Below are positions 45,986 through 54,674 of a DNA stretch of 64,000 bases, piece after piece. The DNA comes from Gemmatimonadaceae bacterium (GTDB lineage: Bacteria > Gemmatimonadota > Gemmatimonadetes > Gemmatimonadales > Gemmatimonadaceae). Numbering within the stretch: the first letter of the stretch is position 1; each line of letters opens with the position of its first letter. Location of the stretch: the NCBI GenBank assembly GCA_025362035.1, contig JANYIN010000107.1, positions 1 to 64,000 on the forward strand, read 5' to 3'. Below the pieces are notes generated by a model, which saw nothing but the letters and a program-made list of their open reading frames with translations, was not told the DNA's origin and made no database searches. The translations under genes were made by a program, and so were the position numbers.

Positions 45986-46015
45986 ATTACAGTGACCCGT
46001 CGTTGTGCAGCGCAA
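45986..46015 (-). promoter_or_regulatory. Candidate susCD promoter
   Basis: On the minus strand TTGCGC (46010-46015), an 18 bp spacer and TGTAAT (45986-45991), followed by TTTTC. Start of transcription would be near 45979, about 60 nt before the susC ATG. The -35 match is partial. Confidence 0.35.
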
Positions 46016-46120
46016 TCGTTTGCAGATGACCGACCCATCGATGCGTTGCATCGTCACTCGGACGGCTGGTTCACAAATCGTTGCGAATGCAGTGGTTGCG
46101 ATTGCGCGCATCCGTGCGCC

Positions 46121-46981
46121 CTACCCGCGCGGCGGTTTCGCGAGCCACTCTCCGCCATCCACCACCATGATCGCGCCGGTAATCCACGCACCCGCCGAGG
46201 AGGCCAGGAACGCCACCATCCCCGCGATGTCGGCCGGAGTGCCCCATCGCTGCAACGGGATGGCGTTCCGGCCATAAGACTCCATCGCCTTCTCCGCCGC
46301 GAACAGATCGGGCACGCCCTCGGCCGACGGAGGGGGCGTGAACGCCTTCCGCACGCCTTCGGTGGGAATGGGACCCGGCGCGACGGCGTTCATGCGGATG
46401 CCGTACGGTGCCCATTCCAGCGCCAGCGTCCTGGTGAGCGCGTCGATCCCGGCCTTGGCCGCCGTGGCGTGCGCCATGAGTGGCCAGCCGCGATAGTGCA
46501 GCGTCATCGAGATGTTGACGATGCAGCCGCCCCCCCGCGCCCGCATCACGGGTAGCACCGCCTGCGAACAGAAGAAGGTGCCGTACAGGTCGATCTCGAT
46601 CACGCTCTTCCACGCATTGGCGGAGAGTGTCTCCGACGGCGCGTAGAAATTCCCCGCCGCGTTGTTCACGAGTAGGTCGATGCGGCCGTGCATTTCGTGG
46701 ACGTCGGCGATCATCCGGTTGACCATGTCCGGATCACGGACATCCACCGCGATGGCGCTCGCGTGGCCTCCCGCCTCGACGATCGCAGTGGCGGCAGCCT
46801 GCACGCGTTCGAGCTTTCGACTGGCCAGTACGACGTGCGCCCCCAGCGACGCCAGCGTGTCGGCAATGCCACGCCCAATTCCACTTCCTCCCCCCGTGAT
46901 CAGCGCCACGTGACCGTCGAACAGACCAGCGCGAAAGACGCTGGGTGCAGGAGTCGCGTCTGTCACCAACGAAGTCGTCAC
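46121..46981 (-). CDS. SDR-family 2,4-dienoyl-CoA-reductase-like enzyme
   Basis: NADP(H)-dependent short-chain dehydrogenase/reductase, 286 aa from GTG at 46981. It has the cofactor loop ITGGGSGIGRGIA (about 28-40), NNAAGNF and the C-terminal ITGAIMVVDGGEWLA. In place of the usual YxxxK it has HATAAK after ISMTLHYRGWPLMA. That His-for-Tyr change and the following APGPI are shared with peroxisomal-type 2,4-dienoyl-CoA reductases, so reduction of 2,4-dienoyl-CoA in unsaturated fatty-acid oxidation is the best guess. The GTG overlaps the rnhB stop by 4 nt. Confidence 0.82.
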   Translation of the reverse strand: MTTSLVTDATPAPSVFRAGLFDGHVALITGGGSGIGRGIADTLASLGAHVVLASRKLERVQAAATAIVEAGGHASAIAVDVRDPDMVNRMIADVHEMHGRIDLLVNNAAGNFYAPSETLSANAWKSVIEIDLYGTFFCSQAVLPVMRARGGGCIVNISMTLHYRGWPLMAHATAAKAGIDALTRTLALEWAPYGIRMNAVAPGPIPTEGVRKAFTPPPSAEGVPDLFAAEKAMESYGRNAIPLQRWGTPADIAGMVAFLASSAGAWITGAIMVVDGGEWLAKPPRG

Positions 46982-47682
46982 GAGGCCGGTTCCTGGTGGA
47001 AAATGTCGCAGAGCGCCGCCGTGAAGGCCGCTGCATGGGGGAATTCGCCGAGGGTCAGATCGAGCGACAACTGCTGCGCGGCGCCGAACGAGCGCCGATG
47101 ATGCGGCGTGAGACCGTGCGACGCCAGCCCCGCCTGATGTTCCGCCGTGCCGTAGCCGACGTTCGTCTCCCACCGGTAGTGCGGGTAGCGTCTCGCCAGC
47201 GCGTACATGAGGCGATCGCGGGTGACCTTCGCGATGATCGACGCACAGGCGATGGAATGACAGGAGGCGTCACCGCTCACCACCGCGGTGTGCTCGATGC
47301 CGAGCGCGCGGATGGGATTTCCGTCGATGACGACGTGATCGGGCGTGACGGACAGCCTGATGATGGCCCGCCGCATGGCGAGCGCCGTGGCGTGGTAGAT
47401 GTTCAGGCGGTCAATCTCGCGCACGCTGGCGGCGCCCACGGACACGCACACGGCGCGCTCGAGGATGCGCGTCGCGAGCCGCTCACGCGCCATGCGAGTC
47501 AGGGTCTTGGAGTCGTCCACGCCGCGGATGGCGCGTGCGTCGCTCGCCATGATGACCGCGCATGCGACGACGGGGCCCGCCAGGGGGCCCCGTCCGACTT
47601 CGTCAACTCCGGCGAGCAGCGGGCCGCGGATGCTCCGCAGCTTTCGCTCGATGGCGCTCCAGCGCGCCTTGCCGGCCGGCAC
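46978..47682 (-). CDS. rnhB: Ribonuclease HII
   Basis: Cleaves RNA in RNA-DNA hybrids, including single ribonucleotides. 234 aa, GTG start. Active-site acidic residues lie in GVDEVGRGPLAGPVVACAV, IDGN and the region KVTRDRLM; VDDSKTL is also typical. The gene is 12 nt downstream of rplS, the common bacterial order rplS-rnhB, and overlaps the SDR gene downstream. Confidence 0.96.
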   Translation of the reverse strand: MPAGKARWSAIERKLRSIRGPLLAGVDEVGRGPLAGPVVACAVIMASDARAIRGVDDSKTLTRMARERLATRILERAVCVSVGAASVREIDRLNIYHATALAMRRAIIRLSVTPDHVVIDGNPIRALGIEHTAVVSGDASCHSIACASIIAKVTRDRLMYALARRYPHYRWETNVGYGTAEHQAGLASHGLTPHHRRSFGAAQQLSLDLTLGEFPHAAAFTAALCDIFHQEPAS

Positions 47683-47694
47683 GGCCCCTTCGCG

Positions 47695-48069
47695 TTACTT
47701 GGCTGCCGCGGCGTGCGGGGCGATTTTCGCCTTCATTTCCTTGATGCGCGTGGCTTTACCCGTGAGATGACGCAGGTAGTACAGCTTGGCGCGACGCACG
47801 CGACCGCGACGCACGACGGTAATGTCGGCCAGCATGGGGCTGTGCAGCGGGAAGATCCGCTCGACGCCCACGCCGTTGGAGATCTTGCGAACGGTGAACG
47901 TGGCGCTCACGCCCACACCCTTGCGAGCGATGCAGACACCCTCGAACGCCTGGATGCGCTCCTTCTCGCCTTCCTTGACGCGCACGTTCACGCGGAGCGT
48001 ATCGCCAGCGCGAAAGGGCGGAAGGTTCTCGCGCATCCACTCTTTCTGGGTCTCGATGAAAACATGCAT
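47695..48069 (-). CDS. rplS: 50S ribosomal protein L19
   Basis: 124 aa. Characteristic segments are [55 protein letters not shown] and [14 protein letters not shown]. The C-terminal [10 protein letters not shown] is a short extension. It is separated from trmD, its usual upstream neighbour, by about 1 kb. Confidence 0.98.
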   Translation of the reverse strand: MHVFIETQKEWMRENLPPFRAGDTLRVNVRVKEGEKERIQAFEGVCIARKGVGVSATFTVRKISNGVGVERIFPLHSPMLADITVVRRGRVRRAKLYYLRHLTGKATRIKEMKAKIAPHAAAAK

Positions 48070-48152
48070 ATGACACTCGGGGCCGTGGGCCCGGTTTGGG
48101 GCTTAACTGGTAGAGACTGGGGAACTTAGCGGCGTCGACGGCGTGAGTCCAG

Positions 48153-48179
48153 CCCCTCGCCGCGCGAGGCCTCGAGGGG
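48153..48179 (-). promoter_or_regulatory. Hairpin in the rplS leader
   Basis: CCCCTCG (48153-48159) pairs with CGAGGGG (48173-48179). An inner CGAGG (48165-48169) can pair alternatively with the left arm, so two exclusive folds are possible. It lies 84 nt upstream of the rplS start. L19 leaders are known as regulatory RNAs in other phyla; this one does not match any I can name. Confidence 0.3.
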
Positions 48180-49029
48180 AGCGCGGATCATGCGGTGCGT
48201 ATTACATCCAGAGCGCACCGGCGCACGGGCGATGGCAGAAGGCCTTCGGATCGTCTCGTGCCGAACGCGCAAACAGAACTGGCGGCCCCGAACAGCGTCC
48301 GTGGTAGGCCGCGAACGTGTTGCGCACCGGCGATGAGTGCGGGCGTCACCACGCAGAGCCGGCGGCGCTCGGTGCGAAACCAGCGGCGTTCGGGGGGCAA
48401 CGGGCAGCAATCGTCGGGACCGCTGAAGTGCGCTGCGCACAACCTGCGTGGCACCGCAGGCGACCCCGATCATGTCGCGTACCGAGCGGGACAGGCCGCA
48501 GTCACCGTGCGCCGGCGGGGAGTATCCGCGATCGCAACCGGTCGCGTCGCGGTCGTGACGTCCATTTCAGCCGTGCGACTGGCGCCATCGTGCGCCGGAA
48601 TCGCCGTATGTCCGGAAAAGCGACCCGACATGCCGACCATCTCTCGGTGATTCCGTGGAGCGGCACCGGTACCGCGGACCGCTCGCCTGGACATTCCGCA
48701 CGACTGCCCGCACCAGTTCTCCCCGCACAAGTGCACAGCTCGAAGTTTCGGCGTACAGGTCAAGTGATTGCACGGTGCGGGGTGGCACTACGGCGCCTCG
48801 AGAAACTGACGGCGAGGACGGGTCGCATGATCCGCTGCCACCGAACCTGTTTGCGCGGACCGCGCGGCTGATCGCGAGCGCGGCCGCAAAGGTTCGTATG
48901 CACCAACCCGCGTTTTGGGCACTCCGGGCCCGCGTCCGCTGCCCCTGCCCGTTCGTTCCGCGATCCTGGCCGGCAGGCCGCCGACTCCACGTCACTGACT
49001 CTGCGCCCCGGGACTTCGAATGGCCGACC

Positions 49030-49057
49030 CTGCCGCCTCTTCTCAGGAACGCGGCAG
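49030..49057 (-). terminator. Hairpin after trmD
   Basis: CTGCCGC/GCGGCAG, 7 bp with a 14 nt loop, starting 10 nt beyond the trmD stop. No T-run follows, so this is only a possible terminator. It would fit rplS having a separate transcript. Confidence 0.3.
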
Positions 49058-49067
49058 CTCGCGGCCG

Positions 49068-49721
49068 CTACCGCCCGCCCCGCTCACGGGTCAGGCGCAA
49101 TCCCTCCGCGTCGCGCCATGCAGCGATTCGCTTGTGGTCGCCGCTGAGCAGCACCTCCGGCACCGTCAGCCCTCGATAGTCTGGTGGCCGGGTGTAACTG
49201 GGCGCGGAGAGGCCGCGGTCCCAGAACGAATCGCCGTAGGCGCTGTCGTGATCGCTCATCGCGCCGGACAGGAGCCGGACGGTGGCATCGATCACGGCAA
49301 GAGCCGCGGGCTCGCCGCCGCTCAGCACGAAATCGCCCAGGGAGAGCTCCTCCGTCGCGAGGTGATCCGCGACGCGCTGATCGACGTCCTTGTAGTGGCC
49401 GCACAGAATGGTGAGCTCTCCACCAGCGGCGAAACGCACGGCGTCGGCTTGCATGAAGCGGCGGCCGCGCGCGCTCATCAACACGATCGGAGCGGTGACA
49501 GCCAGGGCCTCCACCGCCTCGAAGAACGGCCCGGGCTTCATGACCATGCCGGGGCCGCCGCCATATGGGGCGTCGTCCACCGTGCGGTGACGGTCGTGCG
49601 TGTACTCCCGGAGATCCACCACGGTGTACGTCACCAGGCCCGACGCGGCCGCCCGGGCCGGGATGCTCCAGGCAAGCGGCGCGAAATAGTCCGGAAAGAT
49701 GGTGACGATGTTGATCTTCAT
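49068..49721 (-). CDS. trmD: tRNA (guanine-37-N1)-methyltransferase
   Basis: Methylates G37 of tRNAs reading CUN, CCN and CGG, preventing frameshifts. 217 aa, shorter than the about 245-255 of E. coli type because the C-terminal extension is reduced. Knot motifs are clear: MKINIVTIFPDYF, VDDAPYGGGPGMVMK, LTILCGHYKDVDQRV and ELSLGDFVLSGGEPAALAVI, then the linker SYTRPPDYRGLTVPEVLLSG. ATG overlaps the rimM stop (ATGA). Confidence 0.97.
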   Translation of the reverse strand: MKINIVTIFPDYFAPLAWSIPARAAASGLVTYTVVDLREYTHDRHRTVDDAPYGGGPGMVMKPGPFFEAVEALAVTAPIVLMSARGRRFMQADAVRFAAGGELTILCGHYKDVDQRVADHLATEELSLGDFVLSGGEPAALAVIDATVRLLSGAMSDHDSAYGDSFWDRGLSAPSYTRPPDYRGLTVPEVLLSGDHKRIAAWRDAEGLRLTRERGGR

Positions 49722-50260
49722 TCCAGGAGGCCATCTGGCGGCGTCACGACGATGACGCGCTTCTCCTTGTCCACGGAGGCGACCGTCGTGCTGTCATACA
49801 GGAGAATCACCGTCCCGGGCGCCCGGGGCTCGGCCCTACGGACGTCGAGCGCGAGCCCTTGAGGAAGATCGTACAGCTGTTCAACGATGCCCACGACCTC
49901 TCCGGATGGGAGATCGACGCGCATGCCGACGAGATCGTGGACGTAGACTTCGTCGTCCTCCGGCGCCGGCAGTTCCACCGCCGGCAGCAGGAGATACCGG
50001 CCGCGCCACAGCTCCGCGGCGTTGCGGTCGGGCACCTCGGTGAAACCGACGAGGAGTCCTTCGTTGAAGTCCCGGGCGGACCGCACGTGGAGCTCCTGCC
50101 GAGCGGGGGCGATATCGCCCGTGGCGGTGCCCGCATAGACACGACGGCCGGCCGCGAAGATCGCGTCCGGCGCGTCAGTGATGACCTCCACGACTACTTC
50201 GCCGCGGATGCCGTGTGCTTTGCGGACCCGCCCGACGATGATGAATTCGGGCGTCGTCAT
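49718..50260 (-). CDS. rimM: Ribosome maturation factor RimM
   Basis: 16S rRNA processing factor that binds S19 and aids 30S head maturation. 180 aa with the N-terminal RimM barrel (IVGRVRKAHGIRGEVVVEVI, GFTEVPDRNAAELWRGRYLL) and the C-terminal PRC-barrel (EDDEVYVHDLVGMRVDLPSG). Located 16 nt after rpsP and overlapping trmD by 4 nt, the standard rpsP-rimM-trmD order. Confidence 0.96.
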   Translation of the reverse strand: MTTPEFIIVGRVRKAHGIRGEVVVEVITDAPDAIFAAGRRVYAGTATGDIAPARQELHVRSARDFNEGLLVGFTEVPDRNAAELWRGRYLLLPAVELPAPEDDEVYVHDLVGMRVDLPSGEVVGIVEQLYDLPQGLALDVRRAEPRAPGTVILLYDSTTVASVDKEKRVIVVTPPDGLLE

Positions 50261-50276
50261 CGCGATGGGCTCGCGG

Positions 50277-50597
50277 TTACGCCTCGGGCGCCGTTTCGCC
50301 CACGGGAACGGCTCTGCCCTGGAGCTTGGCAGCCAGGCGCGTTTCGTGGCGCTGCTTCAGGAGACCGGCCTTCCGGAGCAGCGAACGGACGGTGTCCGTG
50401 GGCTGGGCGCCGACGTTCAGCCAGTGGTTGACGCGGTCGGCATCGAGGTTGATGGCCTTGTCACCCGTGCGGGGCTGATACTGACCGACGATTTCGATGA
50501 ACTTGCCGTCGCGCGGGCTCTTCGAATCGGCAACGACGATGCGGTACATGGGAGCCTTTTTGCGGCCCACACGACGAAGGCGAATCTTTACAGCCAT
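50277..50597 (-). CDS. rpsP: 30S ribosomal protein S16
   Basis: 106 aa. Starts [20 protein letters not shown] and continues [20 protein letters not shown], both diagnostic of S16. A TATATT-like box on the minus strand (50682-50687), about 85 nt upstream, could be the -10 of a local promoter, but no good -35 is seen. ffh lies 136 nt upstream on the same strand. Confidence 0.98.
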   Translation of the reverse strand: MAVKIRLRRVGRKKAPMYRIVVADSKSPRDGKFIEIVGQYQPRTGDKAINLDADRVNHWLNVGAQPTDTVRSLLRKAGLLKQRHETRLAAKLQGRAVPVGETAPEA

Positions 50598-50733
50598 GTC
50601 TCAGCTTCCTGAAGTGGTGGTTCTGTCCTGCTCTGGGCTCATCGCGTATCCGGCGTTTCCGGACCGCACCCGTGGAACAACAATATAACGCCTGACAATC
50701 CCGGTTGACCTTGGGCGCGGCACCCGTTGCGGC

Positions 50734-52083
50734 CTACCGGCCGCCGAACATGCCGGGCGGCATGCGCATCTTCCCGCCACCCCCGAAGCCCCCGCCGCTG
50801 GCCTTCTTCATCATCTTCTGCATCTCGCGGAACTGCTCCAACAAGCGGTTGACCTCGCTGATAGGACGTCCACTCCCTTTGGCTACACGTGCGCGCCGCG
50901 AGCCGTTCATCAGGTCGGGCTTCTTGCGCTCAGCTCTCGTCATGGAAAGGACGATCGCTTCCAGATGCCGCATGCGCTTTGGGTCGGCGTCCTTGACCTG
51001 CTTCAGCATCTTGGTATTCACGCCGGGCATCATTTTGAGCAATCCCTCCAGCGGGCCGAGCTTCTCGATCTGCTTCATGGCCGTCAGGAAATCCTCGAGG
51101 TCCATGCCCTCCTTCCGGACCTTTCGTTCCATCTGCTTGGCGGCGTCCGCGTCGAAGGCGCCCTGCGCCTTTTCCACGAGCGAAACTATGTCGCCCTGCT
51201 GCAGAATCCGGCCGGCCATGCGGTCGGGATGAAAATCCTCCAGCGCGTCCGTCTTTTCACCGACGCCGATGTACTTGATCGGCTTCTTGAGCACGCCGTA
51301 GATGGACAGGGCGGCGCCTCCGCGCGCGTCGCCATCCATCTTCGTGAGAATGACGCCAGTGACGTTGAGCTTCGCGTCGAACCCCTGCGCGATCTTTACG
51401 GCGTCCTGCCCCGTCATCCCGTCAACAACGAGGAGGATCTCGTCCGGCTTGATGGCCTCCTTTAACCGCACCAGCTCCGTCATCATGCCGTCGTCGATCT
51501 GCAGTCGCCCCGCAGTGTCCACCAGCACCACGCGATCCCGCGCACGGCGCGCGACGTCGATGCCGTTGCGCGCGATCTTGACCACGTCCTGCTCATTCCG
51601 CTCCGCGTACACGGGAATGTCCAGCTGCGCGCCGAGGGTCTCGAGCTGATCGATGGCCGCGGGACGGTAAACGTCGCACGCGATCAGGCGCGTCTGGCGC
51701 CCCTCTAGCTTCAGTTTGCGGGCTAGCTTTGCGGCGGTGGTCGTCTTGCCCGAACCCTGAAGACCGACCATGAGCACGACGGTGGGCGGCACCGAGCTGA
51801 GCTTGAGTCCTTCGCGCCGCTCGCCGAGCATCGTGGTGAGTTCGTCGTAGACGATCTTGACCAGCTGCTGAGCGGGGGAGACCGAGCGAAGCTGCGACAC
51901 GCCCACGGCCCGCTTCTCGACGCGTTCCAGGAACTCGCGCGTGAGGGCAAAGTTGACGTCCGCTTCGAGGAGGACGCGGCGCACCTCGCGCAGCCCCTCC
52001 TTGATATCGGCTTCGGTGAGGACACCGCGGCCACGGAGGCGCGCGAACGCTGCCTCGAGTTTTTCGGAAAGCTCGTCGAACAT
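50734..52083 (-). CDS. ffh: Signal recognition particle GTPase (Ffh/SRP54)
   Basis: Binds signal sequences of nascent membrane proteins and targets them to FtsY. 449 aa from the ATG at 52083. N domain MFDELSEKLEAAFARLRGRG; G domain with GLQGSGKTTTAAKLA, ACDVYRPAAIDQL, VDTAGRL and TKMDGDARGGAAL; M domain ending in Gly/Met-rich GGGGKMRMPPGMFGGR. The ffh-rpsP-rimM-trmD order is common in bacteria. Divergent from lon with 116 nt between starts. Confidence 0.98.
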   Translation of the reverse strand: MFDELSEKLEAAFARLRGRGVLTEADIKEGLREVRRVLLEADVNFALTREFLERVEKRAVGVSQLRSVSPAQQLVKIVYDELTTMLGERREGLKLSSVPPTVVLMVGLQGSGKTTTAAKLARKLKLEGRQTRLIACDVYRPAAIDQLETLGAQLDIPVYAERNEQDVVKIARNGIDVARRARDRVVLVDTAGRLQIDDGMMTELVRLKEAIKPDEILLVVDGMTGQDAVKIAQGFDAKLNVTGVILTKMDGDARGGAALSIYGVLKKPIKYIGVGEKTDALEDFHPDRMAGRILQQGDIVSLVEKAQGAFDADAAKQMERKVRKEGMDLEDFLTAMKQIEKLGPLEGLLKMMPGVNTKMLKQVKDADPKRMRHLEAIVLSMTRAERKKPDLMNGSRRARVAKGSGRPISEVNRLLEQFREMQKMMKKASGGGFGGGGKMRMPPGMFGGR

Positions 52084-52199
52084 AGCCTGCAAAGTTAAGC
52101 CGGATCGGCAGTTGAATGGAAGTGAGCTCTCGAACTCGTCGCGATCGTCCTTGCGTGCCCCCCGGTTTCCAACTCGCTGCGCAGCATTACCTTACCGGC

Positions 52200-54674
52200 A
52201 TGGCCAAGCCTCAGAGGAAAGAAGACATCCTCAAGTCCGAGCTGCCCGCGGCATTGCCGCTGATGGCGCTCCGCTCCACAATCGTCTACCCCCTTGGCAC
52301 CATCGCGGTACAGATGGGAGCCCCGGAAAACCTGTCGCTGCTTCGCGCGTACGACGAGCCAGGCCTGGTGGTGGCCCTGGTCGTCGCTGGCGGCGACCAC
52401 GATGACCCGATCGACTCGGAGCGGTTCATTGGACGCATCGGGGTTGCCGCCCGTGTCCACGAACGAATCAGCCTTCCCGGCGACACGGTGCAGATCACAC
52501 TGCAGGGGCTGCGGCGCATCATCATCGACGGCATCGACCAGGAGCAGCCGTACCCGGTGGCCAGAATCCGACCGGCCGCCGAGACACCGGCCGATTCGGG
52601 AGAGGTGGACGACCTCGTCGCTCGCGTGGTGTCCGCCGCCGAGATCCTCGCGGGGCTGGTCGAACGCATTTCGGCGGAAGTGCCGGCAATGCTGAAGATG
52701 AACGTGTCCGACCCCGGCCGGTTCGCCGACCTGGCCGCGACGAACATGAACTTCCGCATCACCGACAAGGACGAGGTGCTGCAACGCCTCGACGTGAGTC
52801 AGCGGCTCCGTTTCATCCTCAACCGACTCGAACGCGAAGTGGCGCGCGCGCGAGTGATGGAGGACGTGAAGCGGCAGACGGAGATCAAGATCGAGCAGCA
52901 TCAACGCGAGTTTTATCTGCGTCAGCAGCTGCGGGCGATCCAGTCCGAACTCGGCGAGGCCGATCCCGGCGAGAAAGAGGCCGTGGACCTGCTGAAGAAG
53001 ATCGATGCGGCACAGCTGCCCGAACGCGCCGGTCAGGAGGCGCGACGCGAAACGGAACGTCTGCGACAGCTCAGCCCCGCGTCGAGCGAGTATCAGGTGA
53101 TCCGTACGTATCTCGACTGGGTGCTCTCGCTGCCCTGGAACAAGCGGAGCGGCGACGACGAGATCGCGCTGGACAAGGTCGAGGAAGCCCTCGACGGCCG
53201 TCATTATGGATTGAGTGAGGCCAAGGAGCGGATTCTCGAATTCCTGGCCGTGCGCAAGTTGCGCGGCGGCGATCCGCACGGGCCGATTCTGTGCTTCGTC
53301 GGTCCGCCGGGCACCGGAAAAACGTCGCTCGGCGCAGCTATCGCAACCGCCATCGGGCGCGAGTTCTATCGGATTTCCGTAGGCGGTGTCCGCGACGAAG
53401 CCGAAATTCGCGGTCATCGCCGCACGTACGTCGGCGCGATGCCGGGTTTGCTCATCCAGGCGATGCGACGCGTGCAGGTCCGCGATGCCGTCCTCATGAT
53501 CGACGAAATCGACAAGATGTCGGGCGGCGGTCCGAGCGGCGATCCTACGGCGGCGATGCTCGAAGTGCTCGATCCGAACCAGAACGACGAGTTCGTCGAT
53601 CACTATCTGAATCTGTCGTTTGACTTGAGCGGCGCGCTGTTCATCTGCACGGCCAACAACCTCTACGACATTCCGGCACCGTTGCGCGACCGAATGGAGG
53701 TCATCCGCATCGCCGGGTACACCGTCGAGGAAAAGGTGGAGATCGCGTGGCGCTATCTCCTCCCGCGGCTGCTGGTAGAACATGGCATCAGCGACAAGGA
53801 TATCCAGTTCACGGACGAGTCCCTGTCGTTTATCTCGAGCCGCTACTCGCGCGAAGCGGGACTGCGGAACTTCGAGCGCAATCTGGCCGCGATCATGCGC
53901 AAGCGCGCGCGCAAGAAGGCGGGCGGCGAGGCCGGCGCGTGGATCATCGACGTGGACAGGGTGGGCGAGATGCTCGGCGTACCCCGCTATGCGGTCGAAG
54001 AGGCGGAGATGCTGCCGGAAATCGGCGTCGTAACGGGGCTCGCGTGGACGGCCAACGGCGGGGATCTCATGGTGATCGAGGCGCTCCGCATGCCCGGTAC
54101 GGGGCGGCTCACCGTTACCGGACAACTCGGCGACGTGATGCGCGAAAGCGTGGATGCCGCCTTTTCCTACGTGCGATCCCGCGCGGCGAACATTGGCGTA
54201 CCCGATCAGACGTTCAAGGAAGTCGACGTACACGTACACCTGCCCGCCGGCGCCATCCCCAAGGACGGTCCGAGCGCGGGCATCTCGATTACGTTGGCCA
54301 TCGCCAGCGCATTGTCACAGCGCCCCGTTCGCCGCGACGTCGCGATGACCGGCGAAGTGACACTCCGCGGCAAGGTTCTCGAGATTGGCGGCGTGAAGGA
54401 AAAGGTGCTGGCCGCGTACCGCGCCGGCCTGCGGCAGCTCATCATGCCGAAGTCCAATGAGAAGGATCTGCGCGACGTGCCCGACGAAGTGAAGAAGCAG
54501 ATCGCGTTCAGTTTCGTGGGGACGATGGACGAGGTGCTGCGGCACGCGCTGCTGCCGGCGGAAGTCGATCGCGCTGCGGCCGTGGAGCCGCGGGCGGACA
54601 AAGGCCCGACCGAGGCGGTGACGACGCTGCCGATGACGAGGGAGAGCGACGCCGTCAGCGAGGATCGACTTTGA
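52200..54674 (+). CDS. lon: ATP-dependent protease La
   Basis: Cytoplasmic AAA+ protease for misfolded and regulatory proteins. 824 aa from the ATG at 52200 (MAKPQRKED); an open upstream stretch is antisense-like and rejected. N-terminal substrate domain about 15-210, coiled coil, AAA+ domain with GPPGTGKTSLG and LMIDEIDKM, and the Ser-Lys protease domain with IPKDGPSAGISITLA (catalytic Ser) and LRGKVLEIGGVKEKVLAAYR (catalytic Lys). The C-terminus extends about 30 residues beyond the protease. Its last 20 nt overlap the 3' end of the opposing metallopeptidase gene. No CIRCE element was seen upstream. Confidence 0.98.
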   Translation: MAKPQRKEDILKSELPAALPLMALRSTIVYPLGTIAVQMGAPENLSLLRAYDEPGLVVALVVAGGDHDDPIDSERFIGRIGVAARVHERISLPGDTVQITLQGLRRIIIDGIDQEQPYPVARIRPAAETPADSGEVDDLVARVVSAAEILAGLVERISAEVPAMLKMNVSDPGRFADLAATNMNFRITDKDEVLQRLDVSQRLRFILNRLEREVARARVMEDVKRQTEIKIEQHQREFYLRQQLRAIQSELGEADPGEKEAVDLLKKIDAAQLPERAGQEARRETERLRQLSPASSEYQVIRTYLDWVLSLPWNKRSGDDEIALDKVEEALDGRHYGLSEAKERILEFLAVRKLRGGDPHGPILCFVGPPGTGKTSLGAAIATAIGREFYRISVGGVRDEAEIRGHRRTYVGAMPGLLIQAMRRVQVRDAVLMIDEIDKMSGGGPSGDPTAAMLEVLDPNQNDEFVDHYLNLSFDLSGALFICTANNLYDIPAPLRDRMEVIRIAGYTVEEKVEIAWRYLLPRLLVEHGISDKDIQFTDESLSFISSRYSREAGLRNFERNLAAIMRKRARKKAGGEAGAWIIDVDRVGEMLGVPRYAVEEAEMLPEIGVVTGLAWTANGGDLMVIEALRMPGTGRLTVTGQLGDVMRESVDAAFSYVRSRAANIGVPDQTFKEVDVHVHLPAGAIPKDGPSAGISITLAIASALSQRPVRRDVAMTGEVTLRGKVLEIGGVKEKVLAAYRAGLRQLIMPKSNEKDLRDVPDEVKKQIAFSFVGTMDEVLRHALLPAEVDRAAAVEPRADKGPTEAVTTLPMTRESDAVSEDRL

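Larger units (their letters stand above)
48070..49067. other. Unexplained ~1 kb gap between trmD and rplS
   Basis: In most bacteria trmD and rplS are nearly adjacent. Here 998 bp separate them. Several open frames of 75-185 codons exist on both strands, but their translations are Arg/Ala/Pro/Cys-rich, mutually overlapping, and contain no motif I recognise. No tRNA, tmRNA, RNase P RNA or insertion sequence was recognised. The rplS-proximal end must hold the rplS leader or promoter. It may be a decayed gene, an unrecognised RNA, or simply a long leader. Confidence 0.5.

Noticed and set aside
48126-49179. Several open frames (75-185 codons) on both strands in the trmD-rplS gap
   Set aside because: They overlap each other, are rich in Arg/Pro/Cys and match nothing recognisable. 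The longest also runs into trmD antisense. Kept only as a finding about the gap.
50682-50687. TATATT box upstream of rpsP as a full promoter
   Set aside because: No acceptable -35 sequence at 16-18 bp spacing; mentioned only under rpsP.
52095-54239. A 714-codon open frame antisense to lon
   Set aside because: The lon reading has every catalytic motif; the antisense translation is low-complexity and has no recognisable domain.
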